64,000 nucleotides of DNA. Origin: JALYZC01 sp963725645 (GTDB lineage Bacteria > Actinomycetota > Thermoleophilia > Solirubrobacterales > Solirubrobacteraceae). Below the pieces are notes generated by a model that saw only the letters and a list, made by a program, of their open reading frames with translations, was not told where the DNA came from and ran no database searches. The DNA is taken from contig CAVRZD010000002.1 in the NCBI GenBank assembly GCA_963725645.1, positions 496,001 through 560,000 on the forward strand, written 5' to 3'. The position numbers were made by a program, and so were the translations under genes. Below, in pieces: positions 23,607 to 33,849 of this stretch; within the stretch, counting starts at the first letter, position 1; every line of letters starts with the position of its first letter.

Positions 23607-23621
23607 CACCCAGCAATTAGG

Positions 23622-23637
23622 TGTGACTCAGATCACA
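23622..23637. promoter_or_regulatory. Perfect CRP-type palindrome TGTGA-N6-TCACA
   Basis: TGTGACTCAGATCACA matches the classical CRP/FNR-family consensus (TGTGA, six bases, TCACA) at every conserved position. It lies 46 bp upstream of the MMPL gene start (ATG 23683), which itself follows TAGAAT at 23670-23675. Actinobacterial CRP homologs recognise the same core. The neighbouring cyclase gene makes a cAMP link tempting but unproven. Confidence 0.6.
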
Positions 23638-23682
23638 TGACGAGGACTGGTATGACGGCATTTGCGTCCTAGAATCGCGCCG

Positions 23683-25938
23683 ATGCCTCGCTGGACTGAC
23701 TGGGTCATTCGCCACCGCAAGCGCGTTATCGGCGGCTGGATCGTCGTCTTCGTGCTGGGCGTCGCCGCCACCAGCAGCCTCGGGTCGCTGCTGACGAACC
23801 GCTTCAGCGTGCCCGGCTCCGACGCCGAGCGCGGATTGAACATCAGCGAGCAGCGCTTCCACGAGCGCGGCCAAGGCGCCTTCACGCTCGTCGTCGTGCC
23901 CAACGCCGGGGCCACGGTCAACGACGCCGGCTTCCGCGCCGCCGCCCAGCAGGCGGCCCAGCGCGCGGCCGCGGTGCTCAAGGGCGGAAAGGCCGGGCCG
24001 CTCCAGCAGGCCGGGACGCGGGCGGTCTACGCCCAGGTCTGCCACCGACCTCGAGAACCAGGACGCCTCCAACAGGACGTCCGCGGTGCGCCGCGCGATC
24101 GGCGCCGTGCCCAACGGGACGACGTACCTCTCGGGCTTCCCCGCGCTCAATCACGACATCCAGCCGATCTACAACAAAGATCTTCAGCGCGGCGAGACGA
24201 TCGCCGTGCCGATCGCACTGCTCGTGATGGCCTTCATGTTCGGGACGCTCGCCGGCATGGCCGTCCCGCTCGTGTTCGCTCTGATCTCGATCCCCACCAC
24301 GCTCGGCTTCGTGTGGATCTTCGCCAACTTCATAGACATGGCGGTCTACGTCCAGAACATCGTCACGCTGATCGGCTTCGCGATCGCGGTCGACTACTCG
24401 ATGCTCGTCGTCTTCCGCTTCCGCGAGGAACTCGAACGCAACGACGACACACGTGATGCGCTGCGAAAAACGATGGCGACGGCCGGGCGGGCGACCCTGT
24501 TCTCCGGCGCGACGGTTGCGGTCGGGCTGGCGCTGCTCGTGCTCATGCCGTTGCCGTTCATGCGTTCCATGGGGATCGGCGGCCTGCTGGTCCCGCTCGT
24601 CTCGATGGCCGCGTCGGCAACCCTTCTTCCAGCGCTCCTTGCGGTCATGGGGCGCAGGATCAACCGCCTCCGGTTCGTGCCGCGCTCGCTCCTGACCAAG
24701 CGCGCCGAGGCCAAGCAGCACGGGTTCTGGACCTGGCTCGCCCGCGGGATCATGCGCCGCCCGATCCCCGTCTTCGTCGTGTCGGCCGGGGCTGATGATC
24801 GCGCTCGCGCTGCCCGCCGACCGAGCTCTCGCTGACCGGTGGCGACAACCGCGGAACGCCGATCAACACCGAGGCCGCGCGCGGGCTGAAGGTGCTCGAG
24901 GACACGCTCGGGCCGGGTTCGCTCGCGCCGAACCAGCTGGTCGTCGACACCGGCCGCGCGGGCGGCGCCTACACGGCGCAGGCCGTGGCCGCACAGCAGC
25001 GGTTCGTCGCCGCCGTGCGGAGGGACCACGAGGTCCAGGCCGGCACGGTGCTGGCGCCCGCGCTCGTCGTCCCCCGCTCGGGGGTGCCGCCACCCGCGGT
25101 GCGCGCGCGGCTCGAACAGTCCAGTCTGGTCGACCGCACCGGCCGGGTGTTCCAGATCCGCTTCGCCGGTCGCGGCGACAGCGGCACGCCGCAGGCGAAG
25201 GACCTCGTGCATCGCGTGCGCGACGATGTCGTTCCCGCGGCGCAGTTCGGGAACGCCACGGTGTTGCTCAGCGGCGCGCCCGCGTTCGGCGTCGACTTCG
25301 AGCACAAGGCGTACAGCGCGTTCCCGTGGCTGGTCCTGGCGGTCCTCGTGCTCTCCTACCTGCTGCTCCTGCGGGCCTTCCGTTCGGTCGTCCTTCCGCT
25401 CAAGGCGGTGCTGCTCAACCTGCTGTCGGTGGCGGCGACCTATGGCGTGCTCGTGCTGATGTTCCAGCACGGCCTCGGCACGGACCTGCTCGGCCTAAAG
25501 ACGTCGAGCCAGATCGAGGCGTGGATCCCGATCTTCCTCTTCGCGATGCTCTTCGGGCTGTCGATGGACTACGAGGTCTTCTTGCTCTCGCGCATGCGCG
25601 AGGAGTGGGACGCCAAGCACGACAACGAGCGGGCCGTGGCCTACGGCCTCGAGCACACCGGCCGGATCATCACGGCCGCCGCGATCATCATGGTCGCCGC
25701 GTTCGCCGGCTTCACCGCGGGATCGTTCGTCGGCCTGCAGGAGTTCGGCATCGGGCTCTCGGCGGCGATCATCCTGGACGCCACGGTCGTCCGCATGCTG
25801 CTCGTTCCGTCGCTGATGAAGCTGCTGGGCGAGTGGAACTGGTACCTGCCCGAGCGGGTGCGGCGGACCTTCAGGCTGCGGCCGAGCCCGCGGCCCGGCG
25901 GGCGCGAACCGTCACCGGCAGGCCGCCGCGCGGACTGA
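23683..25938 (+). pseudogene. MMPL-family RND-type exporter, frameshifted
   Basis: Three successive frames together encode one MMPL protein. Frame 1 (23683 to ~24043): MPRWTDWVIRHRKR, the first TM helix, then periplasmic sequence SVPGSDAERGLN. Frame 2 (to ~24790): GFPALNHDIQPIYNKDLQRG, then TM helices 2-6 including FAIAVDYSMLVVFRFREEL, the conserved MMPL core with its Asp-Tyr pair. Frame 3 (from ~24825): the second periplasmic loop and TM helices 7-12 with FGLSMDYEVFLLSRMREEW. Breaks lie at ~24043, ~24790 and ~24823 and are one-base in type. Everything expected of a ~740-residue exporter of lipids or drugs is present, so a sequencing indel is as likely as decay. The end overlaps the convergent P450 gene by 68 bp. 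Confidence 0.75.
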
Positions 25939-27310
25939 GCGTCGGCATCTGCCGGACGCTCATCTCGTAGCCGGGCTCGAGCTCGACGGTGAAGCGGCGC
26001 AGGACGGTGGCGGCGATCGCGCGGATCTCCATCTGCCCGAAGCGCATGCCGATGCACGTGCGCGAGCCCCCGCCGAAGGGGACGTAGGCGCCCTTCGGCA
26101 GCGCCGCCTTCGCCTCCGGCGCGAAGCGCTCGGGCCGGAACGCCTCCGGGTCGTCGAACACGTCCGGCAGGTGGTGGCTGGCCCACGAGCAGTAGTACAA
26201 CGGGGCGCCCGCGGGCACGCGGCGGCCGGCGAACTCGAACGCCTCGACGTTGCGCCGCGGGCCGATCCAGGCCGGCGGGTAGAGGCGCAGCGTCTCGTCG
26301 ATGGCCCCCTCGAGCTGCTCCGGCGGCCCCACCAGGTCGCCCGCCTCGACGGGGCGGTCGCCCACGACCCGGTCGAGCTCCTCGAGCAGGGGCGCCTGCG
26401 CCGCGGGGTTCCGCGCGAGCTCGTAGAACAGGAACGTGACCGTCGAGGTGGTGGTGTCGTGGCCGGCGAACAGCAGGGTCATGACCTGGTCGCGCAGCTC
26501 GCGGTCGGAGAACTCCGAGCCGTCCTCGTCGCGGGCGGCCATCAGCAGCGAGAGGATGTCGCCGCGCTCCTCCAGCCCTCCCCGCTCGCGCCGGCGCGCG
26601 ATCTCGGCGTAGAGCACTCGGTCCAGCCGCCGCCGCGCGCGCTGGAGGGTCGACCACGGCGTGCGCGGCCCGCGCAGGATCTGGAGCAGGTAGTCGCGAC
26701 CGTAGAAGCCCAGTGCGCGCTCGAACTCGGCCGCGGCGTCGATCTCCCGGGAGTTGGCGTCGGGGTCGAAGCCGAACAGCGCCCGCTGCGCGACGCGCAG
26801 CGCCAGCGCGCGGGTCCAGCGGTAGAGGTCGAGGCGGTGTCCGGCCGCCCACGAGGCCGTCGCGCGCTCGGCCTCCTCCAGCATCACGTCGGCCGCCCCG
26901 GCGATCCGCTCGCGGTGGAACGCCGGCAGCATGATCCGCCGCGCGCGCTTGTGGTAGGCGCCGTCGATCGTCAGCATCCCGTCGCCCAGCAGCGGGATCA
27001 GGTCGCCGAGGCCGCCCTCGCGCCAGCGGAAGTTGTCGGCGTGCGACACGGTGACGTAGTGGTTCGCCTCCGGCCCGAGCAGGAACACGCCGCACGCGTG
27101 CAGGATCCGCACCGAGAAGATCGGCCCGAAGCGCTCGTAGGCGTCGAGCAGGATCGGGAGCGGGTAGCGCGCGAAGGCGCGCGTGCGCGAGAAGCTGAAG
27201 TTCGTGGGGCCCGGCGGCAGCGGCTCCGCGAAGCGGCGCTCGGTCACGACGTCGCCGGCCAGGCGGCGCAGCGGGTTGGTGGAGACGGGCTCTGGTGCCG
27301 CTACCGACAC
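25871..27310 (-). CDS. Cytochrome P450
   Basis: 479 residues from GTG 27310. Landmarks: LPPGPTNFSFSRTRAFARYP at the N-terminus, AGHDTTTST in the I helix, DETLRLYPP with ExxR, RPERF, and the heme loop FGGGSRTCIGMRF with Cys419. The layout (MLTIDGAYHKRARRIMLPAF, RNVEAFEFAGRRVPAG) differs from the other two P450s in the window and is closer to fatty-acid or alkane-type CYPs. The frame is open further upstream, but that sequence antisenses the downstream repeat gene and lacks P450 features. A strong terminator hairpin lies 47 bp upstream of the start, so it has its own promoter. Confidence 0.92.
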   Translation of the reverse strand: MSVAAPEPVSTNPLRRLAGDVVTERRFAEPLPPGPTNFSFSRTRAFARYPLPILLDAYERFGPIFSVRILHACGVFLLGPEANHYVTVSHADNFRWREGGLGDLIPLLGDGMLTIDGAYHKRARRIMLPAFHRERIAGAADVMLEEAERATASWAAGHRLDLYRWTRALALRVAQRALFGFDPDANSREIDAAAEFERALGFYGRDYLLQILRGPRTPWSTLQRARRRLDRVLYAEIARRRERGGLEERGDILSLLMAARDEDGSEFSDRELRDQVMTLLFAGHDTTTSTVTFLFYELARNPAAQAPLLEELDRVVGDRPVEAGDLVGPPEQLEGAIDETLRLYPPAWIGPRRNVEAFEFAGRRVPAGAPLYYCSWASHHLPDVFDDPEAFRPERFAPEAKAALPKGAYVPFGGGSRTCIGMRFGQMEIRAIAATVLRRFTVELEPGYEMSVRQMPTLSPRGGLPVTVRARRAAGSAAA

Positions 27311-27356
27311 AGGATCACCGGCCGCAGGGTACCGCGCGACGACGCCTGGAATGAAC

Positions 27357-27382
27357 GAGGGCCCCGGTCTCCCGGGGCCCTC
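27357..27382 (-). terminator. Hairpin terminator after the calcium-binding repeat gene
   Basis: A perfect 11-bp stem, GAGGGCCCCGG and CCGGGGCCCTC, with a 4-base loop, located 56 bp beyond the stop of the gene at 27438. There is no clear U-run, as is common in high-GC actinobacteria. Confidence 0.7.
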
Positions 27383-27437
27383 GCCGGCCCTGCTCTCGCG
27401 CGATCCGGACAGGCCTCGGCTCGCGCTGGCACGTCTC

Positions 27438-28409
27438 CTAGCTGGTCTTGTGGTCGTCGGACGGGTTCTGCGTGCTGTTCTCGCTGGCGTCCTCCCGCGG
27501 CGCGGGGTCCCTGCGGACCACGCGCTCGCAGTTGGCCGCGATGACGTCGAACGAGTCGGCGATGACGCGATCGTTCCCGTCGCCGCAGTCGACGTTGTCG
27601 ACCTCGCCGTCACGGACATGGATCGTGTCGTTGCCGGCCTCGCCGAACAGCGTGTCGCCGAGCGGGTCGCCGGGCGCGGTGACGTCGCCGCGGGCCAGCG
27701 CCCACAGGTCGTCGTTGCCGTTCCCGCCGTAGGTGATGTCGCGGCCCAGGTTGGCGAAGATGCGGTCGTTGCCGTCGCCGCCGTACTGGACGTCGTCACC
27801 GGTGCCGCCCGACATCAGGTCGCGGCCGTTGTTGCCGAACGACTGGTCGTTGCCGTCGCCGCCGTGCAGCCGGTCTGGCCCGTCGCCGCCGATGACCGTG
27901 TCGTTGCCCGGCCCGCCGAACGCGCGGTCCGAGCCGCCGATGCCGTTGCCCGGCACGTCGCCGCGCACGTAGTCGTCGCCGCGGCCGCCGTTGAGGAAGT
28001 CGTTCCCGCGGTAGCCGTTGACGATGTCGTTGCCATCGCCGCCGAACAGGCGATCGTTGCCCCGGTCGCCGGAGATCTTGTCCTTGCCGGCCTGGCCCCG
28101 GATGCGGTCGTTGCCGAAGCCGCCGTTGCCGATGTCGTTGCCGGCGCCGAGCTCGATCCGGTCGCGGCCGAACCCGCCGTTCACGGTGTCGTCACCCGAG
28201 CCGGCGAAGACCCGGTCGTTGCCCGCGAGGGCGTTGACGTGGTCGTTGCCGGCCTTCGCCACGACCAGGTCGTGACCGGGCGTGCCGGTGAGGTTGTCGT
28301 TGCCGTTGGTCCCGACGATCGTCGCGGCCAGCGCCACCGCCGAGAACCCGGCGAGGCTGGCGACCGCCACGATCAGCGCAACCGTCATGCGAGTGGAACG
28401 TCCTGCCAT
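27438..28409 (-). CDS. Secreted RTX-like calcium-binding repeat protein
   Basis: 323 residues. A signal peptide (MTVALIVAVASLAGFSAVALA) is followed by ~25 nonapeptide-like repeats of the GGxGxDxhx type: GTNGNDNLTG, GDRGNDRLFGGDGNDIVNG, GGRGDDYVRG, GGDGPDRLHGGDGNDQSFG, GGNGNDDLWAL. These fold into a calcium-loaded beta roll. The C-terminal part ends with CGDGNDRVIADSFDVIAANCERVV, where two Cys probably close the roll, then an acidic tail. No enzymatic domain is attached and no type I secretion genes are nearby; the N-terminal signal indicates Sec export. ATG 28409 was taken as start; ATG 28388 is also possible. It lies immediately before the tRNA-Asp gene. Confidence 0.82.
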   Translation of the reverse strand: MAGRSTRMTVALIVAVASLAGFSAVALAATIVGTNGNDNLTGTPGHDLVVAKAGNDHVNALAGNDRVFAGSGDDTVNGGFGRDRIELGAGNDIGNGGFGNDRIRGQAGKDKISGDRGNDRLFGGDGNDIVNGYRGNDFLNGGRGDDYVRGDVPGNGIGGSDRAFGGPGNDTVIGGDGPDRLHGGDGNDQSFGNNGRDLMSGGTGDDVQYGGDGNDRIFANLGRDITYGGNGNDDLWALARGDVTAPGDPLGDTLFGEAGNDTIHVRDGEVDNVDCGDGNDRVIADSFDVIAANCERVVRRDPAPREDASENSTQNPSDDHKTS

Positions 28410-28538
28410 CTCCCGCTGCACCTCCGCTAGTCGTTGACGCCCCTCGAACACCGTGTTCGTGCGGGAAGTTGCGGTTCGGTCGGCGATTTGCGGGGCCGTG
28501 GCGGCGCCACCAGCGTGCGATACTCAACAGCCCTTCTC

Positions 28539-28613
<75 letters not shown>

Positions 28614-28822
28614 AGGAAGTTCCTGGAATTCGGATCGTTTTCGCGGGCCAGAGAGCGCCAGACCGCCTGGCCGGAGGTCAGCCGAAAATGCCTGCGTCGG
28701 GCTGAGATCACGCACGAGCGGTCCGTCCCGCAACAGATCGCGACGCAGAAAAAGTGACGTGGAGGTGACGCGAAGCAAGCTCGGATCGGCCCGTGCCGTG
28801 CCGTGCGTCAAGGTAGGCGGGC

Positions 28823-29017
28823 TCAGCGTGCGCCGCTCGGCGGCGGTACGCCGAGGTCCTTGCAGATCTTGCGCGCCAGCCGGAAGTCGATCTCCCGATG
28901 GCGGGGCACCGCGCTCGAGCGCTCGGCGTCGAAACCCCAGAAGCTGTGGTTGCCGCCCTCGCGCAGCAAGCGCGCACCGTGCTCGCGCAGGTGCCGCTCG
29001 AGGTCGCGGCGCTTCAC
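28823..29017 (-). CDS. hicA: HicA-type toxin (mRNA interferase)
   Basis: 64 residues with the dsRNA-binding-like HicA fold: MKRRDLERHLREHGARLL, then the catalytic segment GGNHSFWGF with His24, and RHREIDFRLARKICKDLGV as the last helix. HicA cleaves mRNA and is held inactive by HicB. The start overlaps the HicB stop by 4 bp (ATGA), with the antitoxin gene first, a known order for this family. It sits ~200 bp inside the element integrated at tRNA-Asp, where it would favour retention of the element. Confidence 0.85.
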   Translation of the reverse strand: MKRRDLERHLREHGARLLREGGNHSFWGFDAERSSAVPRHREIDFRLARKICKDLGVPPPSGAR

Positions 29018-29244
29018 GCCGCGATGACCAGCTCAAGCGACTCGCTGTCGGCAGCCGGCTCGGCCGATGCGTGCTCGCCGAACCGCAGCTCGAGAATCCC
29101 CCGCAGAGCCTCGATCACGTTGGTGCGAGCCTCCTCCCGCGTACGTCCCTGGCTGAGCGCACCGGGAACCTCCGGCACCGACGCGATCACCCAACCGTCC
29201 TCGCCAGCCTCGTACACGATCGTCAAGCGCAGCGATTCGCTCAT
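29014..29244 (-). CDS. hicB: HicB-type antitoxin
   Basis: 76 residues: the partial RNase H-like HicB fold LTIVYEAGEDGWVIASVPEV, PGALSQGRTREEARTNVIEA, LRGILELRFG. It lacks a separate C-terminal DNA-binding domain, so autoregulation would depend on another part of the complex. ATG 29244 was chosen because the family start (short strand after MSESLRL) is there; the open frame extends upstream through repeat-like sequence. It is translationally coupled to hicA. Confidence 0.85.
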   Translation of the reverse strand: MSESLRLTIVYEAGEDGWVIASVPEVPGALSQGRTREEARTNVIEALRGILELRFGEHASAEPAADSESLELVIAA

Positions 29245-29530
29245 GCGGAACACGGTACTGCACGGTTCCGCGAGCGCCGGTCGTGCCGGCCGGAGGTCAC
29301 CGTCGAATCGGTCCGGCGTGGGCCCGAGCCCAGGCGGCGGATCCTGGCCGAACCCGGAATGGGGCATGGAAGTGCGGTTAGGCTCCCCCATGCACGCGAA
29401 AGGAGCACTCTCCGCGTGGATGGGTGCGGACTTCTCCTCCTCGTCCAAAGCAAGAGCGGGTGGGTCTTGGAATAAGGCAGTGCAGGGTGCCCGTGGCGGC
29501 GTGCCTCGCGTCGGGAGTCTCCCCGACTTC
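29245..29530. other. Intergenic region with dispersed-repeat motif
   Basis: Upstream of hicB. It contains CGCGAAAGGAGCACTCTCCG (near 29397) and CTTCTCCTCCTCGTCC (near 29431), variants of the loose repeat family seen in the first 7 kb. No gene is recognised. Confidence 0.35.
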
Positions 29531-30555
29531 CTACTGGCGCTTGAACGCGATGACCTGCTGTGCGAAGTACGGCGCCCCCGGGGCCGCGATGGAATCAACC
29601 TCGACCTCGTCCCCGGCAGCGAATGGGATGCCCCGGGCCGCGAGACATTGGCTGAGGTTCAGCGTGTAGGTGAGGGTCCGCCCGGCACTGGTGTCCCCGG
29701 CGCTCGATTGCTCGTCGTTCTTGCGATCGTCGAAGCCGCCTCCGCCTTGCAGGAAGACGTGCGGACTTGCCGGGGTCAGATTCGGATCGTCCGCCGAGAA
29801 CGCGCTCTGCGGGCAGAAGCCTCCGCCCGGCCCACCGACCTTCACCCCGTATGTGAGGTGGCCCACGTCCATCCACGTGGCGCCTTCCGGATCCGAGTTC
29901 GGTATCACCCGGCGCTGGGGCCGCCAGAACGTCAGCCTCACCACGACGTTGCCGTCGGAGCCCGCGGAGGCTGCAAATCCGTTCCCCGGGGTGCCAGGAG
30001 CCGACGCGGGCTCGGGATAGGTGACCGTCGCCGAGTGCCCCGCAGTATCGCTGGAGCTCACCAGCGCGGGAACGGTGGCGAACACGTACTGGAGCGTTGC
30101 GGTCAGCGAGACGCACGAATCTTTCGTCGCCCCGGGCGGTGGTGGGCACTGACTCGTGTTGCCGTCGGTCGCACGTGCTCGATCATCACGTCGCCCGAGC
30201 CGATCTGGTCACTCCTCGCGCCGGCCAGGAGGGCGAATTGGTCAGGGCAGCCACCCGGACAGGCGCCTGGCTCGAGCGCCGAGTCGAGCAGGCCGAAGCC
30301 GTCTCCGTCGGCGTCGAAGACGCCCCCCGGCGAACCCGGGAAGGCCGGTTGCCCCGGAGCGCCGGCGGAGGCGGTTCCTGTGCTGCCGTTTTGGCGGCAG
30401 TAGACGAGTCCGATGTTGGGGTCACCGCAGTCGAGCTCGACACGGCGCCCCGTGAGGTTGTCGAACCGGACCACGCCCTGCGCGGTGAGCCCGGCGTTGA
30501 TCTGGTCCAGGGTCGATCCCGCGTTCGCGTTCGCGGTCCCCGAAAGGTAGAGCCT

Positions 30556-31545
30556 GTGAGTATCCGGTTGGCTCAGGCTGCGGCGTCATGAGCGGTGATC
30601 TCGCGGTAGGTGGTGGGCTGGCGCAGTGCCCCGAGCCCGAGCAGTGTTTGGAAGGCCGCCATTGGCGTGCGTCGGCGGTTGTGGCGGAAGACGAACTCGT
30701 CGAGGTAGACCTGCAGGTGCTTGGCTGAGGCGCTTCGGTGGGTGCCGTGGAGCCAGGTTTTGAGGTTGGAGAGAGCGCGGTCGGCGCGCGGGAGGATCAC
30801 CTGCCGTTCCTCGGTGCGCCAGAGCTGGGCGATGGGCCGGTGGTCGTAGCCCAGGCCAGCGAGTGGGCGATAGCCGCGCCAGCCATCGGTGTGGACGATG
30901 CTCGCCGGCTCGATGTTCGCCGAGACGAACCCGCCGAGCGATGCGCCCGAGGCGTCAGGGAGCGCGGCGAGCCGCAGCCGTCCAGAGCCTCGGCCCCGCA
31001 CCTCAACCACAACCGCCACGAGCTGCTTTCCGATGCGGTCTCGGCTGCCTCTGCGCCTGGGATCGACGCCGCCCACGAAGCCTTCGTCGACCTCGACCTC
31101 GTCCCGCAGCGGGGTGCGCTCGGGTGCCACCATCGCCCGGCGCAGCTTCTGCAGCATGAGCCAGGCGGTCTCATAGCGGGTGAGCCCGAGCTGGCGCTGC
31201 AGCTGCTTGGCCGAGATCCCGGGGGTGTGAGTCGCGACCAGGTAGGCGGCCCAGAACCACAGCCGCAGCGGGGTGCGGGTGCCGTGCATCACCGTCCCCG
31301 CCGTGACCGAAGCCTGGTGATGGCAGCCGGCGCACTCCCACAGGTGGCGCCGCTCCAGTACCCAGGCGCGATCGCCGCCGCAAGCCGGGCAGCGGTAACC
31401 CTCCGGCCAGCGGGAGGCCGCCAGGTACTCAAGGCAGGCCGCCTCATCGCCAAAACGCTCCTGGAACTCCACAATCGTGCGCGGGAAGTCTGGCCGCCCC
31501 ATGAGACGACCTGAGGCTCAGCACCTGACGGAACCGGATACCCAC
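30556..31545 (-). mobile_element. IS1595-family insertion sequence, copy 1 (990 bp)
   Basis: Ends GTGAGTATCCGGTT and, inverted, GTGGGTATCCGGTT form terminal inverted repeats with one mismatch in 14. The flanks AGGTAGAGCCT (30545-30555) and AGGCAGAGCCT (31546-31556) are an 11-bp target duplication differing at one base; IS1595 elements usually make 8 bp, so the exact ends may lie a few bases off. The length matches copy 2 exactly. Confidence 0.85.
30573..31502 (-). CDS. IS1595-family transposase (ISXO2-like), copy 1
   Basis: 309 residues, complete. The N-terminal helix-turn-helix is followed by a zinc ribbon with CPACGG and CAGCHHQ (two Cys pairs), the AGTVMHGTRTPLRLWFWAAY region typical of IS1595 proteins, then the DDE nuclease: VDEGFVGGVD with the first Asp, IVHTDGWRGY with the second, and LDEFVFRHNRR near the end carrying the last acidic/Asn position of ISXO2-type domains. 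It differs from copy 2 at only two visible residues (a Pro/Ser near the N-terminus and a His/Asp near the C-terminus). No sign of decay, so it may be active. Confidence 0.92.
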   Translation of the reverse strand: MGRPDFPRTIVEFQERFGDEAACLEYLAASRWPEGYRCPACGGDRAWVLERRHLWECAGCHHQASVTAGTVMHGTRTPLRLWFWAAYLVATHTPGISAKQLQRQLGLTRYETAWLMLQKLRRAMVAPERTPLRDEVEVDEGFVGGVDPRRRGSRDRIGKQLVAVVVEVRGRGSGRLRLAALPDASGASLGGFVSANIEPASIVHTDGWRGYRPLAGLGYDHRPIAQLWRTEERQVILPRADRALSNLKTWLHGTHRSASAKHLQVYLDEFVFRHNRRRTPMAAFQTLLGLGALRQPTTYREITAHDAAA

Positions 31546-32689
31546 AGGCAGAGCCTTATCTGCGTAGCAACGGGCTGGCAGTAGATGTTCCCCGGCCCGC
31601 ATCCGCCTGTCTGGGCGTCGCGAGCCGACAGCCCCGAGGGCGACGCGTCGAGGTTGTTGAGGATCAGGTTGCCGTTCCTGTCGATGTCGAGCGCGTCGGG
31701 GATCCCGTCGCGATCGAGGTCTCCGATCGCGGCGCCGTCAGTGCGCGCCGAGCGCACGAAGCCGAAGTTGCCCGCCCCGATCGGTACGCCGTTCTTCGCT
31801 TGCGCTGTGTGCGTGGTATCGACCCACGTTCTCCACGCCCGCTGGCTGAGTCCCTGGGCCAGCGCGTAACCCGCCCTCGAGTTGACTCGGATAGCGCCAA
31901 GCGAGGCTCCGGCCTTGACGCCAACAATCGCCCAGTTGAGCTGCTGCTGCTTGGCCGCGAGCAGCCGCTTGGCCTGCGCCAGCTGCTGCTTGGCCTTGGT
32001 GAGCTGCTGTCGGGTCCGCTTCAGCAGGATCGCCGCCCGGCGCTTGGCCGGCCCACCGCGCGCCCTCTTGACCCGCTTCCGGGCGGCCGAGACTCTCCGC
32101 TCAGCCTGCTTCACCCTTCGCGCCGCGCTCGTGACGCCCGCCTCGGCCCGCTTGAGCGTCACAGCCCCCAGCTTGGCGTCCGCGAGCTGCTGCTTGGCGT
32201 CCGTCAACTGCAACCTCGCGTCAGTGAGCTGCTGTCTGGCCCGCTTCAGCAGCGTTGCCGCCCGGCGCTTGGCCGGCCCACCGCGCGCCCTCTTGACCCG
32301 CTTCCGGGCGGCCGAGACGCTCCGCTCAGCCTGCTTGACCTTCCGCGCCGCCTTCGCGAACTCCGCATTGGCCTGCTTGATCGTAACCGGCTCCTTCGCG
32401 AGCACGGCTCCTTCGCGAGCACGACCGGGCCCGCGTAGATGCCATCCGGCGCCCGCAGCTGAAGCGTCACCGTCTCGGCCGGCGGCACGACGCTGAAGCT
32501 GCCGGATCGCGCGACGACGGTCCTCGCCTGACCGTTCGCGGCGAGCGCGATCACCGTGTACCCCGGCTTGTCGAGCCTTCCGGTGATCGACTTGGGAGCC
32601 GCGGCCGCTATCGGCGGCGCCCCGAAAACAAGCGCTAAGAACGCCCCCGCGAAAGCGAAGAAACGACCCGGCTGGCCCGACCGACTCAT

Positions 32690-33038
32690 GACACGAGTCA
32701 ACCTCGACGCCACGGCAGCTACATCGGTGAACGCCCACACACCTCGGCGCGGAGAACTACCCAGCTACCTGCCCACGACCATCGCCAACGACGGACCCGC
32801 GACAGCAAACAGACCCATCCCAAGCCCCGCTCCCGGAGGCCACCGCTCGACGCCGCCTCGTGCAGCCCCACGACTGAGGTCTCCTTCGAGCACTCAGGCG
32901 GTATCGCCTGAACGATACGACGGCGCGTGGTCTAGCGTCGGCCAGACGCTCGCCAAGGACGAGAAGGAGGCGTCTCCCACGAAGCTTGGCTGACGCCGGT
33001 CACGACGAGAAGCGGCGGCGCAGCAGCGTAAGGCGCCT
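32690..33038. other. Intergenic region inside the tRNA-Asp element
   Basis: Between the start of the secreted coiled-coil gene and the 3' end of the integrase gene. It contains the inverted repeat CAGGCG-4 bp-CGCCTG near 32891-32906. No gene is recognised. Confidence 0.4.
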
Positions 33039-33849
33039 TCATCGTTGTCGCCGCGCTTTGGCTAGATCGTGCGCTTCGTCTAGCGAGCGAATGAGCTGTT
33101 GAGCGGGCTCGCTGCGCATGAGTTGGACGAGGGTGTGGAGGGCTTTCGTGGTGTGGTCGCCGGTGGGGTGGGTGTAGTGCTGGGTAGTGGGGTTGATCAG
33201 CGTGCCGCCGGCGCGGAGGGAGTGGCCCATCCAGGCGGAGACCTCGGGGGCAGGGACGCCCGCGGCCAGGAGTCGGGAGGCAAAGGTGTGGCGTAGGTCA
33301 TAGAGCGTGAAGTCGGTGGCGGAGGCTGTGCGGGCGGGGTCCCAGACGGTGCGGTAGAAGTTGCGGATCGACCACAACTTTGCGCGCGGGGTGGGGAACA
33401 GCCACCCGTCGGGTGACACCGGCGCGTCAGCCAGGGCTTCAAGCAGGGGTTGCGGGAACAGGGTGAGGCGTCCTTGGCGGTCGCGCTCGCGGACGTGGTG
33501 GGTGGTCTTGAGACCGTCCTGGAGGTGGCCGTAGCGATCGACGGTGTGGCTGAGCTAGATCGTCTCTCGGTCGGGGTCGAGGTTGTCGTGGTGCATGGCG
33601 AACAGCTCGCCGGGACGGGCGCCGGTCATCACAGGAGCCCAGCACAAGGCCCGCCAGCGGGCGGGGACGCGGTGCATGAAGGCGTGCAGCTCGGCAGGTG
33701 GGATCGAGCGTCGCACGCGCTTGGACCGGCGGGGGTCAAGTCTCGGGTCGCCTGGTTTGACGCGGAAGCGGGCGGCCGGGTTGGCGTCGATGAGCTCGTC
33801 GTCGACCGCATCTGACAGCAGCGTGGATAGTGAGGAGAAGGCGCCGTCT

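Larger units (their letters stand above)
29531..32689 (-). pseudogene. Large secreted coiled-coil protein, split by an IS and frameshifted
   Basis: Read on the minus strand from ATG 32689: signal peptide (FFAFAGAFLALVFGAPPIAA), a beta domain (ITGRLDKPGYTVIALAANGQ), a long Lys/Arg/Ala helical region at ~100-260 with duplicated blocks of VKQAERSVSAARKRVKRARG, then a calcium-loop segment DLDRDGIPDALDIDRNGN. The IS at 30556-31545 interrupts just after CQPVATQIRLC. Beyond it the protein goes on (LDQINAGLTAQGVVRFDNLT ... FDADGDGFGLLDSAL ... APYFAQQVIAFKRQ) to the stop at 29531. Two further breaks exist: a 17-bp tandem duplication at 32388-32421 shifts the frame near residue 95, and one base is wrong near 30170. 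It was probably a surface adhesin or wall protein of ~700 residues. Confidence 0.6.
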
